From: Streptomyces sp. CBMA291
GTDB taxonomy: Bacteria > Actinomycetota > Actinomycetes > Streptomycetales > Streptomycetaceae
Length of the DNA: 64,000 nucleotides
Direction: 5' to 3'
Assembly (NCBI RefSeq): GCF_014596525.1
Contig: NZ_MSJP01000041.1
Coordinates: 1 to 64,000 of the forward strand
Part shown: piece after piece, positions 17,539 through 27,418 of the stretch
How positions within the stretch are numbered: the first letter of the stretch is position 1
Layout: each line of letters starts with the position of its first letter
Notes under the pieces: model-generated
Database searches by the model: none
What the model was told of the DNA's origin: nothing
Seen by the model: only the letters and a program-made list of their open reading frames with translations
Translations under genes and position numbers: made by a program

Positions 17539-18932
17539 CCGAGCAGACGGAGCAGACGGAGCAGACGGAGTTGGCGGGGCAGTCGGAGCTGACCGAGCAG
17601 GCGTTGCTGGCGGGGCTGACCGAGCGGACGTTGCTGGCGGGGCAGGTGGGGCAGGTGGCGCGACCCGCCCCGGCCGCCCTCGCCGCCCTCGCCGCCCCCG
17701 CCGAGGCCGATCGGCCGCTGGACCTGCTCCACTCCGAGACCGAGGAGGAGCTGCGGGCGGCGGTCCGCGCCCTGCTCGCCGACAAGGCGGGACACCGGGT
17801 GGTCCTGGACCGGACGGAGGCGGAGCACCCGTACGTCCCCGGCCTGTGGAAGGCGCTCGCCACCGACATCGGCGCCGCCGGGCTGCTGGTCCCCGAGCGG
17901 CTCGGCGGCCAGGGCGCGAGCCACCGCGAGGCCGCCGTCGTCCTGGAGGAGCTGGGCCGGGCGGTGACCCCGCTGCCGTATCTGACGAGCGCGGTCATCG
18001 CCACGGAGACCCTGCTCGCGCTCGTGGAGGACAGCGAGAGCGACGAGAACGACGAAGCCCGGGAGAACGCCGAAGCCCACGAGGACGGTGAAGACCGTGT
18101 GACCGGCGTGACCCGCGTGACCGCCGAGACCGCCGAAGCCCGCGAGTCCGGCGGGAACCCCGCACACGCCGGCGGTACGGCGGCGGTCGTCGCGCTGCTC
18201 GCGGACCTGGCGGCCGGTCACACGGTCGCGGTCCTCGCCGTCCCGCTGGGGACGGCGCCGGACCGGGAGCCGGTGCCCGCCCCCTCGGTCGCCGGGGTCG
18301 CCGACGCGATCGCCGCCGACGTCTTCCTCGTCCCACGCGCCGACGGGCTGTACGCCGTACCGGCGGGGGAGGCGCGGATCGAGCCGTGCAGCTCCCTGGA
18401 CCTCACGCGGCCGCTCGCCGTGGTGACCCCCGGGGACGGCGGCACCCGGCTCGCGGGGCCCGGGGCGGCTCGCGCCGCCGTCCGGCGCGGACTGCTCGCC
18501 GGGGCCGGGCTCCTCGCCTCCGAACAGCTCGGTCTCGCCGAGTGGTGCCTTGAGGAGACCGTCCGCTACACCCGCGAACGCCACCAGTTCAACCGGCCGG
18601 TCGGCTCCTTCCAGGCCCTCAAGCACCGGATGGCCCGGCTCTGGCTTGACCTCGTCGGGGCACGGGCGGCGGCCCGCGCCGCCGCCGACGCCCTCGCCAC
18701 CGGGAACCCGGACGCCCCGCTCCTGGTCGCGGTGGCCCAGGCGTACTGCGCGAAGACCGCCGTACGGGCCGCAGAGGAGTGCGTCCAGCTGCACGGCGGC
18801 ATCGGGATGACCTGGGAACACCCCGCCCATCTGGCCCTCAAACGGGCCAAGTCCGCCGGGATCGCCCTGGGCTCGACCGGCCGCCACCAGGACACCGTCG
18901 CCGCCCTGACGGGCCTGGAGCCGCCCCGGTAA
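17535..18932 (+). CDS. Acyl-CoA dehydrogenase with repetitive N-terminus and insert
   Basis: 465 aa from ATG 17535, overlapping the previous stop by 4 bp. The C-terminal half is a standard ACAD ([35 protein letters not shown]). The first 65 residues are low-complexity repeats ([15 protein letters not shown], then [11 protein letters not shown]) encoded by a tandem GAGCAGACG unit. A second acidic insert sits near residues 160-210 ([20 protein letters not shown]). Both additions are absent from the family core and look like recent in-frame expansions. The real functional start may be inside the repeat. Confidence 0.85.
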   Translation: MTEQTEQTEQTELAGQSELTEQALLAGLTERTLLAGQVGQVARPAPAALAALAAPAEADRPLDLLHSETEEELRAAVRALLADKAGHRVVLDRTEAEHPYVPGLWKALATDIGAAGLLVPERLGGQGASHREAAVVLEELGRAVTPLPYLTSAVIATETLLALVEDSESDENDEARENAEAHEDGEDRVTGVTRVTAETAEARESGGNPAHAGGTAAVVALLADLAAGHTVAVLAVPLGTAPDREPVPAPSVAGVADAIAADVFLVPRADGLYAVPAGEARIEPCSSLDLTRPLAVVTPGDGGTRLAGPGAARAAVRRGLLAGAGLLASEQLGLAEWCLEETVRYTRERHQFNRPVGSFQALKHRMARLWLDLVGARAAARAAADALATGNPDAPLLVAVAQAYCAKTAVRAAEECVQLHGGIGMTWEHPAHLALKRAKSAGIALGSTGRHQDTVAALTGLEPPR

Positions 18933-18970
18933 GGGCCCCCTATGTTCGCACTCCCTTACATACTGTTTAA

Positions 18971-18987
18971 TTGCAATCTGTTCGCAA
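18971..18987. promoter_or_regulatory. Nur-box-like dyad upstream of the nik operon
   Basis: TTGCAA-TCTGT-TCGCAA matches the Nur consensus tTGCaa-N5-ttGCAA of Streptomyces coelicolor at all but one position. It sits in an AT-rich 88-bp promoter region 33 bp before the nikA start. Nur is the nickel-responsive Fur-family repressor known to control nikABCDE, so this site supports a nickel role for the downstream transporter. Confidence 0.75.
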
Positions 18988-19020
18988 TAACAGTTGATCT
19001 CCAAAAGGGGTGTGGACACG

Positions 19021-20634
19021 ATGACCGCCCGATCCTTCCGCCGCGCCGCCGTCGCGATACCCGCGACGGCCGTCGCGCTCACCGCCGCGGCCTGCTCGAA
19101 CCCGGGCGCGGCCGGTGGAACCGGCGGCGCCCGGGACTCCGCGGTCGTCGGCATCGCCTACGAGCCCGACACCCTCAGCCCCCTCCTCGGCTACGGCAAG
19201 GACGGCAACTCCAAGATCTTCGACGGGCTCCTCGGCCTCGACGCCGACATGAAGCTCACCCCGGCGCTCGCGACCGCCCTGCCCCGCGTGAGCGACGGCG
19301 GTCTCACCTACACCTACACCCTCCGCCACGGCGTGACCTTCAGCGACGGCGTCCCCTTCACCGCCAAGGACGTCGTCTACACCTACCGGACGATCCTCGA
19401 TCCGAAGACCAACAACGCCTCCCGCACCGAACTCGACGCCCTCAAGAGCGTCGACGCGGTCGGCGACGACACCGTGGTCTTCCGGCTCAAGTACCCCTAC
19501 GCCCCCTTCGCCCAGCGCACCGTCCAGGCCATCGCGCCCGAGCACGTCGCCGCCAAGCAGGACGTCAACACCGGCGCCTTCACCACCAAGCCCATCGGCA
19601 CCGGCCCCTACGTCCTCACCGGCTGGTCCAAGGGCGAGAAGCTCACCTTCAAGGCCAACCCCACGTACTGGAACGGCGCGCCCCAGGTGAAGAAGTTCAC
19701 CATGGCGGTCATCAAGGACGACGACGTCCGCGCCACCCGGCTGCGCGCCGGAGACCTCGACGGCGCCATCCTGCCGCCCAACCTCGCCGCCGGGTTCAAG
19801 GACGACAAGGCCAAGAAGACCTGGACCGCGAAGACCTACGACTACCGCACGGTCACGCTCCCCACCCACAACCCGGTCGCGGGCGACACCGCCGTCCGCC
19901 GCGCCCTCGACCTCGCCGTCGACCGGCAGGCCATGGTCGACAAGATCCTCGAAGGGGCCGGAAAGCCCGCCTACGGGCCCGTCCCCACCGACAGCCCCTG
20001 GTTCGCGAAGGGCACCGAACGCCGTCACGACCTCGACGGCGCGCGGAAGATCCTCGACGAGGCCGGCTGGAAGCCCGGTCCCGACGGCGTCCGCGTCAAG
20101 GACGGCGTCCGCGCCGCCTTCCCGCTCTGGTACCTCTCCGGCGACAAGCTCCGCCAGGACCACGCCCTCGCCTACGCCTCCGACGCCAAGAAGGCCGGCA
20201 TCGAGATCACCGCCCAGGCGGGCACCTGGGAGGTCATCGAACCCCGGATGAAGACCGATGCCGTCCTCGCGGGCGGCGGCACGCCCGGCGACCCCGACTT
20301 CGACCAGTACCTGCTGCTGAAGTCCACCCTCGCCGGAGACGGCTTCAACAACATGGCCTGGTACGCCGACCCGACGGTCGACCGCGCCCTGGAGGACGGC
20401 CGCCGCACCGACGACCCGGCCGCCCGCCGCGCCGCGTACGACACGATCCAGCGCGAACTGGCCAAGAACCCCGCCTACACCTTCCTCACCCACATCGACC
20501 ACCTCTACGTCGTGAACGACGCCTGGGACGGACTCTCCACCCAGACCGAACCCCACGACCACGGTCTGGCCTCCGGCCCCTGGTGGAACGTCGAGAGCTG
20601 GAAGCCGAAGAACACCGGAGCGGCACAGAAGTGA
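19021..20634 (+). CDS. nikA: Nickel/peptide-type ABC substrate-binding lipoprotein (NikA-like)
   Basis: 537 aa from ATG 19021 (AGGGG about 11 bp upstream). A signal peptide ends in the lipobox AAAC, then a family 5 solute-binding protein follows, including the LRHGVTFSDGVPFTAKDVVYTY segment. This family binds peptides, nickel chelates or related ligands. The Nur-box-like promoter and the permease and ATPase genes in nikABCDE order support nickel uptake. The nikB start overlaps the stop by 4 bp. Confidence 0.82.
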   Translation: MTARSFRRAAVAIPATAVALTAAACSNPGAAGGTGGARDSAVVGIAYEPDTLSPLLGYGKDGNSKIFDGLLGLDADMKLTPALATALPRVSDGGLTYTYTLRHGVTFSDGVPFTAKDVVYTYRTILDPKTNNASRTELDALKSVDAVGDDTVVFRLKYPYAPFAQRTVQAIAPEHVAAKQDVNTGAFTTKPIGTGPYVLTGWSKGEKLTFKANPTYWNGAPQVKKFTMAVIKDDDVRATRLRAGDLDGAILPPNLAAGFKDDKAKKTWTAKTYDYRTVTLPTHNPVAGDTAVRRALDLAVDRQAMVDKILEGAGKPAYGPVPTDSPWFAKGTERRHDLDGARKILDEAGWKPGPDGVRVKDGVRAAFPLWYLSGDKLRQDHALAYASDAKKAGIEITAQAGTWEVIEPRMKTDAVLAGGGTPGDPDFDQYLLLKSTLAGDGFNNMAWYADPTVDRALEDGRRTDDPAARRAAYDTIQRELAKNPAYTFLTHIDHLYVVNDAWDGLSTQTEPHDHGLASGPWWNVESWKPKNTGAAQK

Positions 20635-21623
20635 AGCGCCGCCTCCCCTGGGGGGCCATGGCCCGGATGACGGGACGGCGCGCCCTGGCCGCCGTCCCCG
20701 TCCTGCTCGCCGTCACCCTCGCGGTGTTCGCCGTCGCCGAGGCCTCCCCCTTCGACCCCGTCAAGGCCTACGCGGGCACGGCGGGACTCACCGCCTCCCA
20801 GGAGAACCTGGACCAGATCCGCGCCAACCTCGGCGTCGACCGGCCCCTCCTCACCCGCTGGTGGGACTGGCTCACCGCCGCCCTCACCGGCGACTTCGGA
20901 GACTCCGCCGTCATGCGCCGCCCCGTCGCCGAGGTCATCGGCGAACGGCTCGGCTGGTCCGTCCTCCTCGCCGTCACCGCCTTCCTCGTCGCCATCGCGC
21001 TCGGCACCTTCCTCGGCGTCCTCGCCGGACGCCGCAGGGGCGGCCTCGTCGACCGGGCCGTCAGCTCCGTCGCGTACACCCTGGAAGCCGCCCCCGCCTT
21101 CTGGCTCGGCCTCCTCGCCATCTGGTTCTTCGCCCTGCGGCTCGGCGCCCTGCCGGCCGGCGGCCTCACCGACACCGCGAGCGACACCGTCACCGCCGAC
21201 CAGGTCGCCCGGCACCTCGTCCTGCCCGCGCTCGTCCTCGGCGTCTCCCAGCTGCCCTGGTTCTTCCTCTACGTCCGCCAGGGCGTCGGCGACGCCCTCG
21301 ACGAGGACCCCGTACGCGGCGCCCGCGCCCGGGGACTGAGCGAACGCACCGTCCTCACCGGCCACGCGCTCCGCTCCGGGATGCTGCCCATGCTCACGCT
21401 CGTCGGCTCCCGCGTCCCCGAACTCATCACCGGAGCCCTCCTCGTGGAGACCGTCTTCAGCTGGCCCGGCATCGCCGCCGCCACCGTCCAGGCGGCGACC
21501 TCCGTCGACTTCCCGCTGCTCGCGGCGCTCACCGTCCTTGCCACCGCCGCCGTCCTCCTCGGCAACCTCCTCTCCGACCTGCTGTACGGTCTCGCCGACC
21601 CGAGGGTGGGCTTCGATGGCTGA
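20631..21623 (+). CDS. nikB: ABC transporter permease (NikB-like)
   Basis: 330 aa from GTG 20631, overlapping nikA. It has the DppB/NikB architecture: an N-terminal membrane helix, a periplasmic loop (NLGVDRPLLTRWWDWL), then five membrane segments with the coupling region YVRQGVGDALDEDPVRGARARGLSE and a final ETVFSWPGIAA segment. It forms the pore with NikC. It overlaps nikC by 8 bp. Confidence 0.85.
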   Translation: MKRRLPWGAMARMTGRRALAAVPVLLAVTLAVFAVAEASPFDPVKAYAGTAGLTASQENLDQIRANLGVDRPLLTRWWDWLTAALTGDFGDSAVMRRPVAEVIGERLGWSVLLAVTAFLVAIALGTFLGVLAGRRRGGLVDRAVSSVAYTLEAAPAFWLGLLAIWFFALRLGALPAGGLTDTASDTVTADQVARHLVLPALVLGVSQLPWFFLYVRQGVGDALDEDPVRGARARGLSERTVLTGHALRSGMLPMLTLVGSRVPELITGALLVETVFSWPGIAAATVQAATSVDFPLLAALTVLATAAVLLGNLLSDLLYGLADPRVGFDG

Positions 21624-22452
21624 CCCGCGCACCCACCGGCTCCGGCTGTGGAGTTCCGCCCTCGTCGTCGGCGCGGTCCTCCTCGCCGTCCTCCTCGTCC
21701 CCCCGCTGGTCCACCTCGACGAACAGGCCGTCGACCTCTCCCGCAAGCTCCTCCCGCCCTCCTGGGACCACCCCTTCGGCACCGACGACCTCGGCCGCGA
21801 CCTGCTCCTGCGCTGTGTCTACGGGCTGCGGATCTCCCTGCTCGTCGGCCTCGTCGCGGCGCTGGTCGCCACCGTCGTCGGCACGGCCGTCGGCGCGGCG
21901 GCCGGAGCGCTCGGCGGCTGGACCGACCGCTGCCTGATGCGGCTCGTGGACGCCTTCTCCTCCGTGCCCCACCTGCTCCTCGGCATCTTCGTGGTCGCCC
22001 TCTTCCGGCCCGGCGTCTGGCCCGTCATCGCCTCCGTCGCCGTCACCCACTGGCTCTCCACCGCCCGGATCGTGCGCTCCGAGGTCCTCTCCCTGCGCAC
22101 CCGGCCGTTCATCGACGCCGCCGTCTCCGGCGGCGCCACCCGGTGGCGTGTCGCCGTCCGGCATCTGCTCCCCGCCGTCCTGCCGCAGGCCGGACTCGCC
22201 GCCGTCCTGATGATCCCGCACGCCATGTGGCACGAGTCCGCGCTCTCCTTCCTCGGCCTCGGACTCCCCAGCCATCAGGCCAGCCTCGGCAACCTGGTGC
22301 AGAACGCGCGCTCCTCGCTCCTCGCCGGACACGGCTGGCCCACGCTCTTCCCCGGCCTCCTGCTCATCGTGCCGACCCTCGCCATCGCCGGACTCGCCGG
22401 AGTCTGGCGCGACCGGCTCAACCCGCGCCGCCGATCGGAGCTGATGCTGTGA
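21616..22452 (+). CDS. nikC: ABC transporter permease (NikC-like)
   Basis: 278 aa from ATG 21616. The HPFGTDDLGRDLLLRCVYG motif is the hallmark of DppC/NikC permeases, followed by SLLVGLVAALVATVVG and the HESALSFLGLGLPSHQASLGNL segment. It pairs with NikB in the membrane. The gene overlaps both neighbours. Confidence 0.87.
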   Translation: MADPRTHRLRLWSSALVVGAVLLAVLLVPPLVHLDEQAVDLSRKLLPPSWDHPFGTDDLGRDLLLRCVYGLRISLLVGLVAALVATVVGTAVGAAAGALGGWTDRCLMRLVDAFSSVPHLLLGIFVVALFRPGVWPVIASVAVTHWLSTARIVRSEVLSLRTRPFIDAAVSGGATRWRVAVRHLLPAVLPQAGLAAVLMIPHAMWHESALSFLGLGLPSHQASLGNLVQNARSSLLAGHGWPTLFPGLLLIVPTLAIAGLAGVWRDRLNPRRRSELML

Positions 22453-23604
22453 ACGGCCCCACCAGCCCCACCGGCCCTGTGAACGGCACCGGTCCTGTGA
22501 ACTCCACCGGCATCACCGGCTCTGTGAACCGCACCGGCCCCGCGGAACCTGTGAACCGCACCAGTCCGGCGGATCGCGCGCGCCACGAGGAAGGCCCCGC
22601 CCACGCGGGCGACCTCCTGCGCGCCCTCGACGCCGTCTCCGCCGAACGCGCCGAGGACGCCGTCCTCAGCGTCCGCGACCTCACCGTCCGCTTCCGGCTG
22701 CGCGGCGGCCGGAGCGTCGCCGCCGTCACCGGCGCCGACTTCGACCTCGGCGCGGGGGAGTGCCTCGCCCTCGTCGGCGAGAGCGGCTGCGGCAAGTCCG
22801 TCCTCGCCTCCGCCCTCCTCGGCCTGCTCCCCGGCAACGCCGAGGCCTCCGGCACCGCCCGGCTCACCGGCACCGACGGCACCCCGGACGTCGACCTGCT
22901 CGCCGCCGACGAGAAGACCCTCGCCCGCACCGTACGAGGCCGCCGCGTCGGCCTCGTACCGCAGAGCCCCGCCGCCCACCTCACCCCCGTCCGCACCGTA
23001 CGGTCCCAGCTGGAGGAGACCGTCCGCGCCCTCACCGGCACCGCCCGGCGCGCCCGCCGCGCCGCCGCAGAGGAAGCCGCCGACCGCGCCGCCTTCCCCG
23101 CCGGACACCTCGACCGGTACCCGCACGAACTCTCCGGCGGCCTCGCCCAGCGCGCCGCCACCGCCCTCGCCCTCATCGGCGACGCGCCCCTGCTGATCGC
23201 CGACGAACCCACCACCGGACTCGACCGCGACCTCGTCGAACGCACCGCCGACGAACTGCGCCGCCACGCCGACGACGGCCGCGCCCTGCTCCTCATCACC
23301 CACGATCTGACCGCCGCCGCCCGCATCGCCGACCGCGTCGCCGTCATGTACGCGGGCCGCATCGTCGAGATCGCCCCCGCCCACCGCTTCTTCGGTGCCC
23401 CCGGCCCCCGCCACCCCTACGCCCGCGGCCTCCTCGACGCGCTCCCCGACCGGGCGTTCACCCCCATCCCCGGCATGCCCCCCGAACTCTCCGCACTGCC
23501 CGAAGGCTGCGCCTTCGCCGCCCGCTGCCCCCGCGCCGACGACCGGTGCGCCGTCTTTCCGGAGCCCGTCGCGGGCGTCGCCTGCCACCACCCGGAGCGC
23601 CCCC

Positions 23605-23612
<8 letters not shown>
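22449..23612 (+). CDS. nikD: ABC transporter ATP-binding protein (NikD-like) with repetitive N-terminal tail
   Basis: 387 aa from GTG 22449. The ATPase has Walker A GESGCGKS, signature LSGGLAQR, Walker B LLIADEPTTGLD and the C-terminal oligopeptide-type domain with cysteines (CAFAARCPRADDRC). The first about 70 residues are low-complexity (PVNGTGPVNSTG, VNRTGPAEPVNRTSPA) and are encoded by repeats containing CTGTGAAC, each offering an in-frame GTG. Translation may therefore start further down than the overlapping GTG. Confidence 0.85.
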
Positions 23613-24273
<661 letters not shown>

Positions 24274-24280
24274 CCCCGCC

Positions 24281-24296
24281 GCCCGGCCCGCCGGGC
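24281..24296 (+). terminator. Weak hairpin after nikE
   Basis: GCCCGG-CCCG-CCGGGC is a 6-bp stem with a 4-nt loop, 7 bp after the nikE stop. The remainder of 24297-24570 holds no recognisable gene; a GAGGAGGA ribosome-binding site for the next gene is at 24553-24560. Confidence 0.4.
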
Positions 24297-24570
24297 ATCC
24301 CGCCCGGTACCCCTCGCCAGTTGGCCCCCGCGACACCCCCGCACCGGCATCCGGGCACCCATGGCGAGCCCCGTACCGCTCGCCGATCCGCAGCCGACAG
24401 CGGGCGCGCGGACCGGTCGTCGCGCGGCCCCGCGAGGCCCTCGCCGACCGTGCCCGCCCGAATCTCACTCGTATGGCCGCCCCGCCTGGCGCCCGCGCAC
24501 GGCCTGTGTTCCGCCACACTGTCCGCCGAAAGCCGCGATTCCGGCGCGGCGCGAGGAGGACACGAGGCCG

Positions 24571-24765
24571 ATGGTCATCTCCCTTTCCGTCGTGGTGCTG
24601 CTGCTCATCCTGGTCACGATCTGCATGCGGGGCGGCGGGCTCAAGCTGAGCCACGCCATCCTCTCCGCACTCCTCGGCTTCTTCCTCGCCGGGACCAGCC
24701 TGGCCCCCACCATCCACAACAGCGTCGCCGCCACCGCCGACGTCGTCTCCGGCATCAGGCCGTGA
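24571..24765 (+). CDS. Small integral membrane protein
   Basis: 64 aa from ATG 24571 with GAGGAGGA upstream. Two hydrophobic stretches (about residues 1-18 and 28-48) flank a short basic loop RGGGLKLSHA. The sequence is of a kind conserved in Streptomyces as a hypothetical membrane protein; I assign no function. It converges with the VOC gene at 24782. Confidence 0.7.
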   Translation: MVISLSVVVLLLILVTICMRGGGLKLSHAILSALLGFFLAGTSLAPTIHNSVAATADVVSGIRP

Positions 24766-24781
24766 CCCCCGCCCGCCGTGT

Positions 24782-25582
24782 TCAGACCAGTTCGGGCAGC
24801 TCGCCCACGGTGGTCCGCATGTCGATCACGGCGAAGGGCGCGCCCTGCGGGTCGAGCAGCGCCGCGAACCGGCCGAACGGGCTGTCCATCGGCCCGAACA
24901 CCTTCCGCCCGCCGAGGCTCTCGGCCGCCTCGACGGCCTTGTCGCAGTTGTCGACGGCGAAGTACAGCTGCACGTACGACGGCACCTCCGGCGGGAAGTC
25001 CTCCGGCGACATCACCATCCGGCCCAGCACCGGCTGGGGACCACCGAGGTCGAACAGGCGGTAGTCCATGTGCTCGTCCTTGATCTTCTTGGAGCCGTAG
25101 CCGAAGACCGTCGTGAAGAACGCGTCGGACTTGGCCGGCTCCCGGGTGAAGATCTCGGCCCAGGCGTACGAACCGTCCTCGCCCTCCAGCTCGAAACCCT
25201 CGTGCCGCCCCGCCTGCCAGACGCCGAAGGCCACGCCCGCCGGGTCCTGGGCGATGCACATCGAGCCGAAGTCGCCGACCTGGAGCGGCTCCATCAGGAT
25301 GGTCCCGCCCGCGCTCCGGATCTTCTCCGCCGTAGCGGCGACGTCCGGCGAGGCCAGATAGAGACACCAGGCCGACCGTGTCGCCCCCTCCTGACCCGGC
25401 ATCGGGGGCACGACGGCGGCCACGGCCTTGCCGTTCCGGAACGCCTGCGTGTAGTTGCCGTATTCGGTGGAGGACTCGCCGAAGGTCCAGCCGAGCACGT
25501 CCCCGTAGAACGTCTTGGCGCCTTCGAGGTCGGTGTACATCGCGTCGGTCCAGACCGGTGTGCCTTCGGGTCGTGCGGCCAT
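24782..25582 (-). CDS. Two-domain VOC (glyoxalase-fold) protein, Cfp30B-like
   Basis: 266 aa from ATG 25582. Two VOC modules begin at TPVWTDAMYTDLEGAKTFYGDV and GSYAWAEIFTREPAKSDAFF. It is related in layout to the proteins at 12477 and 37114, but the conserved core is better preserved (VLGWTFGESSTEYGNY). Function is unproven for the group; candidates include glyoxalase or small-molecule binding. It stands alone between a convergent small membrane-protein gene and the universal stress gene. Confidence 0.87.
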   Translation of the reverse strand: MAARPEGTPVWTDAMYTDLEGAKTFYGDVLGWTFGESSTEYGNYTQAFRNGKAVAAVVPPMPGQEGATRSAWCLYLASPDVAATAEKIRSAGGTILMEPLQVGDFGSMCIAQDPAGVAFGVWQAGRHEGFELEGEDGSYAWAEIFTREPAKSDAFFTTVFGYGSKKIKDEHMDYRLFDLGGPQPVLGRMVMSPEDFPPEVPSYVQLYFAVDNCDKAVEAAESLGGRKVFGPMDSPFGRFAALLDPQGAPFAVIDMRTTVGELPELV

Positions 25583-25705
25583 GACGGTGATCCCACTTCC
25601 GGTTCGATGACGTGGTCCTGGGAACCACGCTAATCACACCGCCCCCGGCGCGCTCGGTGACGGCACGCGCCCCTCTCGGTACGTACGGGGTCCGGCCCGC
25701 CCGGC

Positions 25706-26608
25706 TCAGTCCAGCGGCTCGGCGGGGACCACGGCGACCGGACAGTGCGCCTCCCGCAGCACCTCGTGGGCGACCGAACCCAGCAGCAGGGACCCCAGCC
25801 GGTGCCGACGGTGACGGCCCACCACCACGAGACCGGCCTCCCGCGAGCCCTCCACGAGCCGCCCCGCCGCGTGCCCCGGCACCACCACCGGGTCCACCTC
25901 GACGTCCGGCCGGCGCTTCGCGAACGGCGTCAGCCGTCCGGCCTGCTCCCGCTCCGCCTCCCGCAGCAGCTCCTGCGAGCCCTCGTCCGGGGGAAGCGGC
26001 GGCGGCACCTGAAGCGCGGGGGAGGGGGCGGCGAGCAGCGCGCCCATCTGCGGCGGGAAGCGGAAGGCGGTCATCGCCCGCAGCGGTACGCCCCGGTGGT
26101 GCGCCGCCTCGAAGGCGAAGGCGATCACCTCGTCCGGGGTCTCGTCGGTCTGGAGGCCGAGCAGTACCCGGCCCGCTCCGGCCCCGCCCTCCAGGGCCGC
26201 CGCACGCGCCTCGTGCGGCACGACGACGAGCGGACAGGGCGCGCTCGCGGCCAGTGTCCGCCCGGTCGAACCGAGCAGCAGGGTCGCGAAGCCGCCGTGC
26301 CCCCGGGAACCGGTCACCAGGAGCCGGGCGCCGCGCGCCTGCGAGGCGAGGGCGTCGGCCACGGTCCCGTAGGGGGACTCGTACCGCACGGGCACCCGGT
26401 GCCCGCGCTCGTCGACGATGATCCGTACGGCGTTCAGCACCGGGTCCGGCGGGCCGAGGGCCGTGCCGGACCGCACATGGGTCACGACCAGCGGCGATCC
26501 CAGGTGCTCGGCGGTGCTCAGGGCCCATTCGAGGGCGCGCAGACTGTGCTGGGACCCGTCCACGCCGACGACGACCGGCTGCTCGGGCGCGGTGCTCGTG
26601 TCATTCAT
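25706..26608 (-). CDS. Tandem universal stress protein
   Basis: 300 aa from ATG 26608. Two UspA domains are joined: the first starts VVVGVDGSQHSLRALEWAL and ends with the ATP-binding loop GSRGHGGFATLLLGSTG, the second carries GRHRRHRLGSLLLGSVA. Both loops keep the G-x2-G-x9-G pattern for ATP binding. Such two-domain proteins in actinobacteria respond to stress and dormancy signals. It is transcribed alone, leftward. Confidence 0.9.
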   Translation of the reverse strand: MNDTSTAPEQPVVVGVDGSQHSLRALEWALSTAEHLGSPLVVTHVRSGTALGPPDPVLNAVRIIVDERGHRVPVRYESPYGTVADALASQARGARLLVTGSRGHGGFATLLLGSTGRTLAASAPCPLVVVPHEARAAALEGGAGAGRVLLGLQTDETPDEVIAFAFEAAHHRGVPLRAMTAFRFPPQMGALLAAPSPALQVPPPLPPDEGSQELLREAEREQAGRLTPFAKRRPDVEVDPVVVPGHAAGRLVEGSREAGLVVVGRHRRHRLGSLLLGSVAHEVLREAHCPVAVVPAEPLD

Positions 26609-26682
26609 GGGGAGATGACTCCCGCGCGCGCCCGCGCGCCACACCGGTCAGGACCGGCGGGGACCGGTCCGGAGGAAGGACG

Positions 26683-27081
26683 TCAGGCGCTCTCGCCGTG
26701 CGCGGCACGCTCCGCGTCGCGCTCCTTGATGCGCAGGGTCTCCTTGCGGACCTCCGACTGGGTGTTGCGCTCCTTGCGCAGCCACTCGGGGAACTCCTCC
26801 TTGAGCGCTTCGATCTGCTCGGTGGTGAGCGGCTCGGTGATGCCACCGCGCGCGAGACCGGCGATGGACACGCCCAGCTTCTGCGCGACCACCGGGCGGG
26901 GGTGCGGGCCGTTCTTGCGCAGCTCCTGGAGCCAGGCGGGCGGGTTCGACTGGAGCTCGTTCAGCTCGGTGCGCGAGACGACACCCTCCTGGAACTCCGC
27001 GGGGGTGGCCTCAAGGTACACACCCAGCTTCTTCGCCGCGGTGGCGGGCTTCATCGTCTGGGTGCTCTGGTGCGACGTCAT
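26683..27081 (-). CDS. DUF5997 family protein
   Basis: 132 aa from ATG 27081. The highly conserved start MTSHQSTQTMKPATAAKKLG and the ARGGITEPLTTEQI segment identify the actinobacterial family DUF5997. It is helical, highly charged, and has no signal peptide or metal motif. It is divergently placed next to a LysR-effector-domain protein, an arrangement I recall as recurrent in Streptomyces, suggesting a shared role. Function unknown. Confidence 0.85.
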   Translation of the reverse strand: MTSHQSTQTMKPATAAKKLGVYLEATPAEFQEGVVSRTELNELQSNPPAWLQELRKNGPHPRPVVAQKLGVSIAGLARGGITEPLTTEQIEALKEEFPEWLRKERNTQSEVRKETLRIKERDAERAAHGESA

Positions 27082-27176
27082 GGGACAAGGGTATCGAGCA
27101 TGCGGACGAACTCCGACCACGAAGGCCGCCGGCGTACGGGCGGACCCCGGCGGGGACGGCTCCGGGCCTCGCGGGC

Positions 27177-27415
27177 GGGCTCCGGTCCTGAGGGCACCCG
27201 GCACGCGAGCGGGCTCCGGTCACGAGGCCGTCAGGCGTGCGTGCGGGATCCGGTGTGGCGAAGGCCGTCGGCTTGCGGGCGGGCTCCCGGTCGCGAGGGC
27301 CACCGTTTGTGGACGGGGTCCCGGTCGCGAGGGCCACCGTTTGCGGGCGGGATCCCGCCGCGAGGGCCACTGCTTGTGGACGGGGTCCCGCCGTGACGGC
27401 TACCGGTAACCTGGC
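27177..27415. repeat. 34-bp minisatellite, about seven imperfect copies
   Basis: Units start near 27177, 27211, 27245, 27281, 27315, 27349 and 27382 (period 33-36 bp). The best copies share GGTCGCGAGGGCCACCGTTT. The array fills most of the 337-bp divergent region between DUF5997 and the LysR-like gene and ends directly at the GTG start of the latter, so it includes that gene's promoter region. Confidence 0.85.
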
Positions 27416-27418
27416 GGG

